From Dictyocoela muelleri (lineage: Eukaryota > Microsporidia), in contig SDVU01000221.1 of the NCBI GenBank assembly GCA_016256075.1, forward strand, positions 1-17,095: 17,095 nucleotides of DNA, written 5' to 3'. Shown here piece after piece: positions 1 to 8,054 of the stretch. The notes under the pieces are model-generated. The model did not search any database. It was given only the letters and a program-made list of their open reading frames with translations, and was not told the DNA's origin. The translations under genes and the position numbers were made by a program. The stretch's first letter is position 1. Each line of letters opens with the position of its first letter.

Positions 1-511
1 TTTATAACAAGATAAAATTCATCATATGTTGTCTTATTTACTTCATAGCTTTCACCACTACAATGCTTGAGAGAAATGTTATGTCTTTTATTTAAGTTAT
101 ATAACCATCTATAAGAAGCTTTAAATTCCTGCTCGGAAACCATATTTTCCACCTGAGTGTCCCGTAAGAGCTCTTTGTATATTGCCAAAGCCTTTGTTTT
201 TAAAAGAACTTCGGTAATAAACCCACCATAGAATTCAACTGTATCAACCCAGTCTTTTAAGGTTTTATCGAGAGCTGGATATTAAAGGCTTCTTGGGATG
301 GTATACAAAGTCTTATTTGATATAAAAGCAATCCTTAGGGCTTCCCTATTATCAAAAAAGTTTTTTATGGATCTTCTGGCTATATATTCGACGAACTTAT
401 TACTAAACAAATCGGCTATTTTGGTGTCAGGTGTTGATGGAAAGTGTTCCTTAAATAAATCACATCTATTTTTTCTTTTAAGCTTAATCTTTGTTTTTTT
501 GTTTCTTTCAT
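1..511 (-). pseudogene. Tigger/pogo-like transposase, N-terminal part (runs off window)
   Basis: The minus strand encodes the start of a pogo/Tigger-type DNA transposase; the catalytic DDE domain would lie beyond base 1. The protein starts at the ATG at 511-509 with MKETKKQRLSLKEKIDVIYL, a psq/CENP-B-N type helix-turn-helix opening. After a frame change comes KIADLFSNKFVEYIARRSIK. A second DNA-binding region resembling the CENP-B/Tc5 HTH follows from about base 266 down, with blocks LKDWVDTVEF, LLKTKALAIYKEL, FKASYRWLYNLNKRHNISLK and CSGESYEVNKTTYDEF. One missing A in the A-run near 418 and one in-frame TAA near 283 break the frame, so the copy is inactive, although both DNA-binding modules are still easy to read. 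Family members bind their own terminal repeats through these modules and cut with DDE chemistry at TA sites. The assignment rests on motif recognition without a database search. Confidence 0.72.
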
Positions 512-690
512 ATTTGGGTATTAAAAAATCTTTATTATAATTAATTTAAAATAAAACGGTAAAATACGGGGGTGGTAAAATACAGAGTGTTTAACTTAAA
601 TAGGTTTAATTTTTTATGTATTTATAAATTTGGTAAAATACGGGGGTGACCAACTATAGATGGTGTATTTTTTTTGGGAGGGGGTGACTG
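512..690 (-). repeat. 5' terminal region of the Tigger/pogo-like element with iterated motif
   Basis: This non-coding leader sits between the transposase start and the apparent element end. Read on the minus strand, the end is CAGTCACCCCCTCCC (690 downward), directly preceded by TA at 691-692, the expected target site of Tc1/mariner/pogo elements. The motif CACCCCCGTATTTTACC then recurs: exact copies lie at 632-648 and 558-574, a variant with CTCTG in place of CCCCCG lies at 574-589, and the terminus itself carries a GTCACCCCC version. Such iterons are plausible transposase-binding sites. The matching right end would lie outside the window, so the terminal repeat cannot be confirmed. Confidence 0.55.
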
Positions 691-1098
691 TATAATATAT
701 ATATATATATATATTACATGCTGAAAAAATCAATAACTGCCACTCGAAGAATTGTCTCTTACCATAGTCTTTAGATTTGGTTTTTGATGTTTAGTAATAC
801 GTCATTTTTAAGCTACTATAATTTCAGCTGTATACGCGATTTTCGTTTTATAAATGACTCATTAAGATACAGGTAATAAGTGGGTTTTCATGAATTTTCA
901 TTTTTCACTATTTATTTTGCCGAGATGCGTCACCGCACACATCCCCACACCTACATGGGGTCCTTTTTCTTATTATCATATTAGAAACGTCATAATCAGC
1001 TATACTACATAGAACAACTATATATTAATACTATAATTATATGGTTATGGCCGCTTAATGTCATTCCTTCATTATTTATCAAAGATTGGCGTCAGCGG
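691..1098 (-). mobile_element. SINE copy 1, 5'-truncated
   Basis: This region matches 9107-9518 along its whole length with scattered mismatches. Shared blocks include TTACATGCTGA beside a TA run, GTATACGCGATTTTCGTTTT, CCGAGATGCGTC, CATCCCCACACCT, AATCAGCTATAC and CCGCTTAATGTCATTCC. Copy 2 carries a tRNA-like head on the minus strand; here similarity stops at GTCAGCGG (about 1098), before that head, which is the usual outcome of 5' truncation during target-primed insertion. The 3' tail is the (TA)n run at 691-714. The Tigger-like element to the left ends in this same TA run, so it probably inserted into the SINE tail. The body is more GC-rich than its surroundings. Confidence 0.7.
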
Positions 1099-1164
1099 CA
1101 ATAATTTCGCTGAAAATTTGATAATTTCTTCAAAAATTTAATACATTCATTTTGCATTATTATT

Positions 1165-1380
1165 GACTACTGCAATAATATTAACTACTGCAATAATATT
1201 AACTACTGGAATAATATTGACTACTGCAATAATATTGACTACTGTAATAATATTGACTACTGCAATAATATTGACTACTGCAATAATATTGACTACTATA
1301 TCTTTATCGAATACTGCAATAATATTGACTACTACATCTTTATCGACTACTACATCTTTATCGACTAATTTTTAATTATT
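1165..1380. repeat. 18-bp minisatellite, 12 units
   Basis: Twelve consecutive 18-bp units follow each other without gaps. The main unit is GACTACTGCAATAATATT (with A for G at the start in two units). A second form, GACTACTACATCTTTATC, occupies three units and alternates with the first near the right end; the last unit is degenerate. Because 18 is a multiple of three, the array is open in frame and reads as a TTAIIL repeat, but nothing supports real translation. The mixed unit types suggest slippage plus unequal exchange. Confidence 0.9.
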
Positions 1381-1579
1381 TTTGACCACTTTTTTTATTT
1401 ATTGACCACTTTTTTAATTATAAGGGTTTTCAAGTTTCAGACTGAAATTTTCAAAGTCGTGACAAATTTTTTCATTATAGATACGTTTTTTTAATAATCG
1501 CCACGACTTTTTAATAAATTATCAAGAAATTTCAGATATACAGCGAATCGGTAGATTTCGTCTCGATTAATCTTAACTA

Positions 1580-2062
1580 TTATTTTTTATCACTTATTTT
1601 TAACCCTAAACTTTTGTTCCCATTATTTTTTAACGCATATTTTTCATACCTTATTTTTGTCCTTATTTTTTTGTCTTTATTTTAAACCTTATTTTTTACC
1701 CGTATTTTTCAAACCTTATTTTTTCAAACCTTATTTTTGAGCCTTTTTTTAACCCTTTTTTAATCTTTTTTAAACCCTTATTTTTTTAACTCTTATTTTT
1801 CAACTTACTTGTAACCCTTATTTTCTAACAATTGTTAAAAAAAATAAGAATTAATGTTAGGCTAAAAAATAAGGGCTAAAAGAAAAGGGTAGAAAAATAA
1901 GGGCTAAAAAATGTTAGGGTTAAAATAATTCTAAAAATAGGGTTTGGAAAATAAGGTTTGAGAAATAAGGAGAAAACAAGGTTTGAAAAATAAGCATAAA
2001 AAATAAGGGTAAAAAAAGGCAATAAGTTGGGGGTGAAAAATGTTTGGGTAGCCCGAAAAAAA
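1580..2062. repeat. Low-complexity foldback (inverted repeat of AACCTTATTTTT-type units)
   Basis: The left half is an irregular array of units such as AACCTTATTTTTC on the plus strand; the right half is the same motif inverted (GAAAAATAAGGTTTG and variants). The centre is a short palindrome around CAATTG at 1829-1834, flanked by CTTATTTTCTAA and the complementary TTAAAAAAAATAAG. The arms are about 240 bases each and match imperfectly. The open frame on the minus strand at 1876-2067 comes from this repeat and is not a gene. It may be a decayed foldback transposon or a microsatellite that grew as an inverted array. Confidence 0.6.
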
Positions 2063-2471
2063 TTCAAAATCGTTTTTTAATTTTTTTTTCGTTTTCTCTC
2101 GAAAAATGTGAAAAATTAGCGCTAATACACTTCATCGCCCAAGGATTAAAAATAAGACTATTTTTTATTTTTTAAAAACCAGTTGAGCGACTACAGTGTA
2201 GGAATGCGAAATTTTGAATTAATCATAAATGACCCCTCAAACGAAATTAAGAAAATTAGACGCTTATTAAATTTACTTTTAAGCTTTATTTTAATTTTAA
2301 AATTATTCAAAATAATTTATAGATGCTATTTTGTCAATATGTTTTAAAATATTTTTTTTAATCTACCATGAAACCTCCAAAAATTGCAAGAAAAATTGAA
2401 AGTCTGTATCTACCTCGAAATTTCCTCCACTAGAGGGAAATTTTAAGATAAATAAAAAAAATTAAACTCCT
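2063..2471. other. Intergenic stretch, no gene
   Basis: AT-rich sequence with no coding signal. At about 2183-2205 it holds GAGCGACTACAGTGTAGGA, which recurs inverted and slightly changed at 6331-6352. A small palindrome, AAATTTCCTCCACTAGAGGG, lies near 2419-2444 just before Merlin copy 1 and could belong to that element's 5' end, but no matching right end was found. Confidence 0.5.
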
Positions 2472-3344
2472 ATGAGAGCTCAAGAATTGCAAGAAAAAAT
2501 TGTAAGTTTTAATGACTTACAACTTATTCAGTATTTATTCGATAATAAATATCTAAAGAAGAAGAATTTCTCCAATTTTTGTAAAAGATCATGTTTTTTG
2601 CGAAAATATAAACAAAGTATTGATTCTTATGCATGGCGACGTATTAATTCGTCTTGCAAGAACTATAAGAAATATTCAAATATTCGGAAAGGTAGTTTCT
2701 TCGAAAACTTGAATTTTCATTTAAATTAATTAAAAAGAAAGTTCTATTTTACACTAAAAGAATTCACGACGGCGCATTATAAATTATATGCCCTTGAGCA
2801 AAAATACAGTGATTAAAATAGTTAATAAGATCGTTGATAGGATTCAGGATCCTAATTTTTTTGATGATAAATTAGGCGGTGAAGGAAAAATGTTCAAGTT
2901 GATGAAACTATGCTTAATTACAAAGCAAAAAGCCATTTTGGTAGATCACCGGCTAATAAAACAGATGCATTATGCATAATTGAATTTGATAAATAAATTC
3001 TTCGTGTTTTTGCCTGTGTCATTGAAAATAGGCTTGAAACGACAATAGTTCAAATTATATGTTCACAGGTGGCGGCTAATTCAACTATTTGGACTGATGA
3101 ACATCGCTTATATGCAAATTTAAAAGAATTCGATTTTAATAATGATACTGTGTGTCATAAATATACTTTTATTAATGAAGACAGTGATGCAAATGCTCAA
3201 GCAGTCGAATTTTTTAATAATCCTATAAAAAAAGATATAAAATCAAGAATGCGAGTGAAAACAGAAAACCGGGGTAAATTTTTAAAAGAAATTTGTTTTT
3301 ATTATAATAAAAAAATAAAAAACCTTTTTGGAAAAAATACTCAA
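2472..3344 (+). pseudogene. Merlin/ISXO2-like transposase, copy 1 (broken)
   Basis: Remnant of a Merlin DNA transposon transposase. The first frame (2472-2729) holds a zinc-ribbon N-terminus: NFCKRSC, then SIDSYAWRR where the family usually has WRC, then SSCKNYKKYS and the hallmark RKGSFFEN. The next block (2788-2890) is LSKNTVIKIVNKIVDRIQDP. A +1 frame change at about 2891 leads to VQVDETMLNYKAKSHFGRSP, with the first catalytic Asp, then an in-frame TAA at 2994-2996. The same frame resumes with IWTDEHRLYANL (second Asp) and QAVEFFNNPIKKDIKSRM (third acidic residue). At least three frame changes and one stop break it. Homology ends near KNLFG at about 3333, where the MULE-associated direct repeat begins, so the 3' end appears cut off. 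Cysteine loss and frame breaks mean no activity. Confidence 0.85.
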
Positions 3345-3416
3345 TTTGGGATATATAGCCATGGGTGTAGCATTTTTGGGATAGATACAAAACTTTTGAC
3401 ATGAGATGAGAAAAAC
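3345..3416 (+). repeat. 70-bp direct repeat R1, left of the MULE
   Basis: About 70 bases beginning TTTGGGATATATAGCCATGG and ending TTGACATGAGATGAGAAAAAC. The same sequence, about 90% identical and in the same orientation, lies at 5026-5094 (R2). R1 contains two variants of its own opening, GGGATATATA and GGGATAGATA. Its left edge coincides with the end of Merlin copy 1. At this length it is far beyond a normal MULE target duplication of roughly 8-11 bases. Confidence 0.8.
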
Positions 3417-3423
3417 GCGGCTA

Positions 3424-3487
3424 TACGCCGTTTTGCCACCGGGTGGAGAAACGGCGGATTTTTGATTTTTTTGCCACCAAAAAATCA
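3424..3487 (+). repeat. MULE left terminal inverted repeat
   Basis: This is the inverted partner of 4945-5011. The inner end CCACCAAAAAATCAT matches ATGATTTTTTGGTGG on the right. The outer part is itself nearly palindromic: CGCCGTTTTGCCACC followed by GGTGGAGAAACGGCG. Four GC-rich half sites (GCCACC/GGTGG) stand out in this AT-rich region. Confidence 0.8.
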
Positions 3488-3495
3488 TACCCCCA

Positions 3496-4710
3496 ATGTA
3501 TTGCGATGAGATAAAAATAGTTGATACAAAGCGAGGAAAAAATAAATTATTGTACAATAGACACTCTTACCACTTTCACAAGAACGTAAATAATACGAAG
3601 CATTGGAGATGTGTTAATAGAAAATGTAAAGGTTATATTATTACAGGAGTAAATAATACAATAATTAGGATAAAAGATCATGATAAATGTGTGAAAAGTT
3701 ATGATAAAAATGAAGCCTTGAGTATAAGAGATAAAGTATACAAACGAACTGTTAATACTAACGAGAGGCCTAAAGATATAATTTATTCGGAATTAAAAAT
3801 AGCACCTCCTTTAATATTAAAAGAATTGCATGAAATAAATAATTTAAATGAAAAAATAACAAAGTATAGAAAAAGAATGAAAGTAAGCATAATCACAGGC
3901 GACATTTCAGAAAACATAAAATTCACGTACAGCTAAGAACTTTTTTACAATACTACAGTGGAATAAATGATCTAAACAGGTGCCTAATATTTACAACAGA
4001 TACACATATGGTTCATTTCAATAATGCCCCAAATAGGTATTGCGATGGAACATTTAAATCTTGTCATAAAAATTCTCGCAGTTATATGTAATAATGGCAG
4101 ATATTAATGATATTACTGTTCCATTAGTTTATATATTTATGGAAAATAAAATTAAAACAATTTATTTAAATGCGTCTTATTATTTAAATCAAAATTTAAG
4201 AAAGATAACGTCTATGATACGACTATTGATTTTGAAATCGCGAATTTGTCTGCATTTAAAGAAGTATTTCAGAATTCTCGTATATACGGGTGTTTTTTTC
4301 ACTTTTCACAACTTTTATTTAGATCAATTCAACGTTTGGGTTTAGTTAAAGAATATAAGAGAAATTCCAATACCAGAAATGTTTTTAGAATGATAATCGC
4401 ATTGTCGTTTGTGCCCCTTGATAACCTTGCTGATGAATTTAACAAATTGGATCAATATATTCAAATAATAATCAAATACATAAACTTAAAGAATTTTGGG
4501 ATAATTTTAAATATTCTTATGGGAATCATATTTGTAAACAAAATTCTGAATTTTCAATTTTTTCCCCACGATTTAAGTGTGTTTACATAAGAATTATAAA
4601 AGATTTAAAAAAAAACAAATAATGTATTAGACGGATGGAATCGTTCTTTAAATGCCAATATTTATCAAGCAAATCCAAGTTTATATGAAATAGGGATGAT
4701 TTTGAAGAAG
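3496..4710 (+). pseudogene. MULE transposase with N-terminal FLYWCH zinc finger (broken)
   Basis: The first frame (3496-3936, 146 residues) carries a FLYWCH-type finger: LLYNRHSYHF, then W37-R-C39, C44 and H62/C65. FLYWCH fingers are common at the N-terminus of animal and microsporidian MULE transposases and bind DNA. A frame change near 3880-3900 leads to QLRTFLQYYSGINDL, FTTDTHMVHFNNAP and YCDGTFKSC; the Asp at 4044-4046 is the first catalytic residue. A third frame from about 4094 reads ITVPLVYIFMENK. A fourth frame reads TTIDFEIA, with the likely second Asp at 4228-4230, then the GCFFHFSQ signature near 4288 and LSFVPLDNL. C-terminal traces DGWNRSLNANIY lie at 4630-4665, past stop codons. 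At least five breaks are present, so it is inactive. The order of motifs makes the family call firm. Confidence 0.85.
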
Positions 4711-4944
4711 TAACACACAATAGTCGAAAATAAAATTAACAAATCATTTATTAATATGCAATATGAACAAAATTCTAGTGTCTCATCTTCAAATGCTAAT
4801 GAAAAGAAAATTGTTACAAATTATAATGATTACTATGGTATTTAATTTTTAAAAGCTATAGGATTAGCATTAAAATTGAAGGAATTTTAATATTTATTAA
4901 ATTGATATTTATCTAATTATTTTTAAATGTTTATTTTTTTATTT

Positions 4945-5011
4945 AATGATTTTTTGGTGGCAAAAAAAAATCAAAAATCCGCCGTTTCGCCACCTGGTGG
5001 CGAAACGGCGT
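4945..5011 (-). repeat. MULE right terminal inverted repeat
   Basis: Reverse complement of the left repeat, with two extra A in the A-run. The outer 32 bases form an almost perfect palindrome, CGCCGTTTCGCCACC then GGTGGCGAAACGGCG, cleaner than on the left side. Confidence 0.8.
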
Positions 5012-5025
5012 AAAACGGAAATTTT

Positions 5026-5094
5026 GGGATAGATAGCCATGGGTGTGGTATTTTAGGGATATATCCAAAACTTTTGACATGAGATGAGAAAAAC
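5026..5094 (+). repeat. 70-bp direct repeat R2, right of the MULE
   Basis: Same orientation as R1 (3345-3416), with shared blocks AGCCATGGGTGT and CAAAACTTTTGACATGAGAT. R1 and R2 diverge by a handful of substitutions. The sequence after R2 (ACACAGGGAAAATTT) is AT-rich and carries no recognisable continuation of Merlin copy 1. Confidence 0.8.
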
Positions 5095-5252
5095 ACAGGG
5101 AAAATTTTAATCAAATTGATTAAAAAATTGATTGATATATTTTAATTAAAAACTAAAATTTAAAAACATAAATTTAAAAAAAAAACTTGAAAAATATCAC
5201 CTATTATTTTTTTTAAAATGATTTTCAAAAACAGAATTCGTCTATAAATATT

Positions 5253-5960
5253 CTAGATAATTGATTTTACAATAACCCCTTTCCTTTTAAATCCTTTAAA
5301 CTGCGACCATAAGTTTCCTATATTCTGTGTATGTCCACCGGTTCTAGGATCTACAAATTTTAGTCTATGGTTTACATACTCATGATTATAATTGCGATTG
5401 TTATTTAAAACCCCGAGATAAGAAGAGTACTCATCACTATAGACAGTCGTACCGGGCAGAATAATCGATTCTTTTATAGGCCAAAGTTTTTTTTTCCTAT
5501 TAGGAACTATTTTCATAAAGATTTTTTTTGTTTGTACATGAATTATTCTTAAACCCCAGGCTTGATTACCATTTCTCTCGAAGTTGTATTTTCTCTTTCC
5601 AAAATAAGATTCTTCGAGGTGATTTTTGCCTTGGGTCCTCCTAATGGTTCCGAAATCAAACGTAGTAATCAATAGCTTTAAAATTTCTACAACAAAATTG
5701 CTATGACTGTCTATCAAGCCCAATAATTTTACTAATTATTACACTTTCAATATTCAAAGTAAAATAATAAAGAAATTTAATGAACTTTAAAACAGGGATT
5801 TTATTGTCAAGCGAATTTGAAAACAGGGTATGATTTTTTTGTGTCGCAATAGTTTCAATAAAACAAAATAAATTCGAAACTAGCACTTTTTCTTCTTTTC
5901 ATAACCGACCGCATCGACAATATTGGTTTAAAGATTCAATTGATCCAAGTCTAGGATATT
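5253..5960 (-). pseudogene. Merlin/ISXO2-like transposase, copy 2 (broken, two catalytic residues changed)
   Basis: The main open frame (5723 down to 5253, 156 residues) contains LEESYFGKRKYN, WGLRIIHVQTKKIFMKIVPN, LPGTTVYSDEYSSYLG and FVDPRTGGHTQNIGNLW, the order seen in the IS1595/Merlin ISXO2-like domain. The family pattern is IDESYFGKRKY ... SDEWSSY ... GAHTQNIE. Here the first Asp is Glu (E37) and the last Glu is Gly, so two of three catalytic positions differ, which argues against activity. The upstream part (5886-5701) reads NKIPVLKFIKFLYYF in another frame. A zinc-ribbon trace, QYCRCGRL, lies near 5905-5935. Its FGKRKY motif groups it with copy 4 and separates it from copies 5 and 6. 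No terminal repeats were found. Confidence 0.82.
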
Positions 5961-6330
5961 CTTTAACCTCTTCAAAACTCTTTATATTCCTTACGTTTAA
6001 GTTTTTTTAAAAAAATCTTCAATGCTTATCTAAATAATATCTAGGGCTGTTCCTAATTCTTATAAATAAATAAAATAAAATGCCCTTTAATAAATCTAAA
6101 AAGTAAGAAAAAGTCATCATTGCGGTGAGCTTCAGCTCCAGCTTATTTTAAGAACCATGAATTAATATTCAAAATTCTTTTATCAAAATATTCAATAAAT
6201 TTTTTAATCAATTTTATAAAAAAAATTTCCTCTCTCTCACCAAACTTTTTCATAACCCCCAGCTTAAATCGATTAAAATATTTTTATTTTTTGAAAAATT
6301 GTTTTAAATTTTTAAAAAAAAAATCACTAT
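5961..6330. other. Gene-less AT-rich stretch
   Basis: No open frame, RNA gene or clear repeat was seen. The N-terminal remains of Merlin copy 2 probably fade out here. GAGCTTCAGCTCCAGCTT near 6127-6144 is the only GC-richer block. Confidence 0.4.
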
Positions 6331-6420
6331 CCTACACTGTGGTCGCCTAACTAAAATTTTTAACAATAAAAAAAATTAGATTTTTTTAACATCTAGGCAA
6401 CTAGAGTTTAGTAGCGCCGA
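6331..6420. repeat. Short imperfect inverted repeat (CCTACACTGTGGTCGCCTAA type)
   Basis: CCTACACTGTGGTCGCCTAA at 6333-6352 faces a diverged inverted partner at about 6391-6417 (on the minus strand CTAAACTCTAGTTGCCTAG), with an A/T-rich middle. The left arm also matches, inverted, the sequence near 2183-2205. It could be a tiny MITE or terminal fragments of an unknown element. Confidence 0.45.
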
Positions 6421-6980
6421 AAAATTTTTGATATTTATTAAATATAATTTTTGAGTAAAATGTTGTTTATTGATTTTTTGTTAATTTTATGCCCCTTATG
6501 CAGATAATAAAATCATATAAAGGAGAAGTAAATTTTAAAAAAAATCATTTATATATAATTATGATCACGATGGAAATTAATTCATCAGTTGGAGATCTTA
6601 CGACGAAATTATATAGGTCAATTAAAAACTGATATAAATATGAATATTTTATCGATGAGAAAAGCATTGGCAAGAGGCTGAAGATGAAAAAAAAAGAATA
6701 AAATATTAATAAATAAAATTTACATAATTTGGCGAATAATACAAATGACTCTTTTTAATATGCATTAAAAGTAAAAATGCTAATATGCTATATGAAAAAT
6801 GAATTTTTTTTAAACTATTAAAGTCAACGAGACTCTAAAAAAGGCTATAATAAAGTAAAGTGTGATACTGAAGATAAAAAAGATTACAATTTCGGATCTT
6901 TGGGTTTTATTTCACATTAAAAAATTGAGTTATTTCCACATCGAAAAAAAATCAATTGTGATTGATTTATTTTTATATTA
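6421..6980. other. Gene-less AT-rich stretch
   Basis: No recognisable coding remnant on either strand and no strong repeat. The open frames that start near 6862 and 6962 run into the tandem repeats of the foldback element and owe their length to them. Confidence 0.4.
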
Positions 6981-8054
6981 TACAAGGTTATTCATTTTTA
7001 TATATACAAGTTTCATTTTTATATGTACAAAAATTCATTTTTATTTGTACAAGTATTCATTTTTATATATACAAGTATTCATTTTTATTTACACAAGTAT
7101 TTATTTTTATATGTATATATATATATTCTTTTTTATATGCACAATTACGGGGTTTTCCTGAGTTATAGAACCATTTTTATGTAAATTTTTATGCACAATG
7201 CCAAGGATATTAAAACATTTTAGATCTTCTAGCGTAAGCTGACCCTTAAAAAATAATATCCTACACTATAATACCCAAAAAACATCTTTAAAAATACCCT
7301 ATAATTTTTGAAGTTTTATATAAAATTTAATAATTATTGGTTCTTATTTGTTTTTCCTTGAGAAAAATATTGTTCCCCTCCTCCTTAGACACCCACTCGA
7401 AAAAATATTAAAAACTACTAAAAATGGGAATTTCATAAAATCAAAAATCTTAATGCCTTTTTAAATACATATTTTAAGAATCTTTTTTTAATTCAGCATA
7501 AATTACTAAATTTGGCGGTTTCTAACCTCGAGAAACTACAAAATTTGGTAATAATATCTTTTTTAAAAATTGATTTTAAAATGTGAACAAAAACACATTA
7601 GATCTTTTTAATTCGAGGTATTGACATTTTTATTAGTTTTTAATATTTTTTCGAGAGGGTGGCTAAGGAGAGGGGTACCTTTATTTTTCTAAATAAAAAA
7701 ATCAAATATGAACAATAATACTGTAAATTTTATAAAAAAAAAACATTTTAAATTCGAGGGTTGATTTTTTTATAAGATGTTTTTTATGTCTTATAGTGTA
7801 GGTGGATTGTTTTTTTGGGGCCAGCTTACGCTAGAAGGTCTAAAATGTTTTGATAGCCTTGGGATTGTGTATAAAAATTTACAAAAAGTGGGTCTATAAC
7901 TCATTAAAACCCCGTAATTGTACATATAAAAATGAATACTTGTACATTAAAAATGAATAACTGTATATATAAAAATGAATAATTGTACATATAAAAATGA
8001 ATAACTGTACATTAAAAATGAATAATTGTACATATAAAAATGAATAATCCTGTA
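6981..8054. mobile_element. Foldback element with 22-bp tandem repeats in both arms
   Basis: The whole 1.07-kb block reads as one imperfect palindrome centred on CTCGAG (7527-7532). From the outside in, the left arm holds about six tandem units of the type AAGTATTCATTTTTATATAC (22 bp; 6986-7146), then AATTACGGGGTTTTCCTGAG, CAATGCCAAGGATATTAAAAC, AGATCTTCTAGCGTAAGCTG and TCCTACACTATA. The right arm repeats these in inverted order: TATAGTGTAGG, CAGCTTACGCTAGAAGGTCT, AAAATGTTTTGATAGCCTTG, CATTAAAACCCCGTAATTG and six inverted units up to 8054. Long terminal inverted repeats built from short tandem units are the hallmark of Foldback (FB/Galileo-like) elements. No transposase lies inside, so it would be non-autonomous. 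The open frames across the arms come from the repeat. Clear target duplications were not found. Confidence 0.85.
7366..7685. repeat. Inner palindrome nested at the centre of the foldback element
   Basis: CCCCTCCTCCTTAGACACCC and ACTCGAAAAAATATTAAAAA on the left are mirrored by AATATTTTTTCGAGAGGGTGG and CTAAGGAGAGGGGTACC on the right. The block is about 320 bp and ends inward at the CTCGAG centre with ATTACTAAATTTGG / CCAAATTTTG-type arms. It resembles the 333-bp MITE at 13979-14311 in length, in its GGGTGGCTAA motif near the ends and in ACCAAATTTTGT at the centre, so it may be a separate MITE-like unit around which the larger palindrome grew. Confidence 0.5.

Larger units (their letters stand above)
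3424..5011 (+). mobile_element. MULE (Mutator-like) DNA transposon with FLYWCH transposase, decayed
   Basis: A 1.59-kb element bounded by inverted repeats of about 64 bases (3424-3487 and 4945-5011) around one plus-strand transposase remnant. Direct repeats R1 and R2 lie just outside, separated from the inverted repeats by a few bases on the left and about 15 on the right. The element appears to interrupt the end of Merlin copy 1, so it or its flanking repeat arrived later. No 8-11 base target duplication could be identified directly beside the inverted repeats. The size is near the minimum for an autonomous one-gene MULE. Confidence 0.78.

Noticed and set aside
298-540. Plus-strand open frame of 80 codons
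   Set aside because: It lies opposite the Tigger/pogo-like transposase, whose minus-strand motifs are convincing.
1163-1375. A repetitive small protein (TTAIIL repeats)
   Set aside because: It is the 18-bp minisatellite read in its open frame, with no start context or motif to support translation.
1600-2060. Telomere-like repeat from the AACCCTTA/TTAGGGTTAA-like words
   Set aside because: Units vary in length and sequence and invert midway; there is no regular telomeric period.
3282-3557. Minus-strand open frame of 91 codons
   Set aside because: It overlaps Merlin copy 1, repeat R1 and the MULE end on the other strand and has no motif of its own.
6862-7168. Two overlapping open frames rich in Ile, Phe and Tyr that look like membrane proteins
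   Set aside because: They run along the 22-bp tandem repeats of the foldback arm; the composition is that of the repeat in translation.
6986-8054. CRISPR-like array because of evenly spaced 22-bp units
   Set aside because: Units are contiguous without spacers, occur inverted in the other arm, and the context is eukaryotic.
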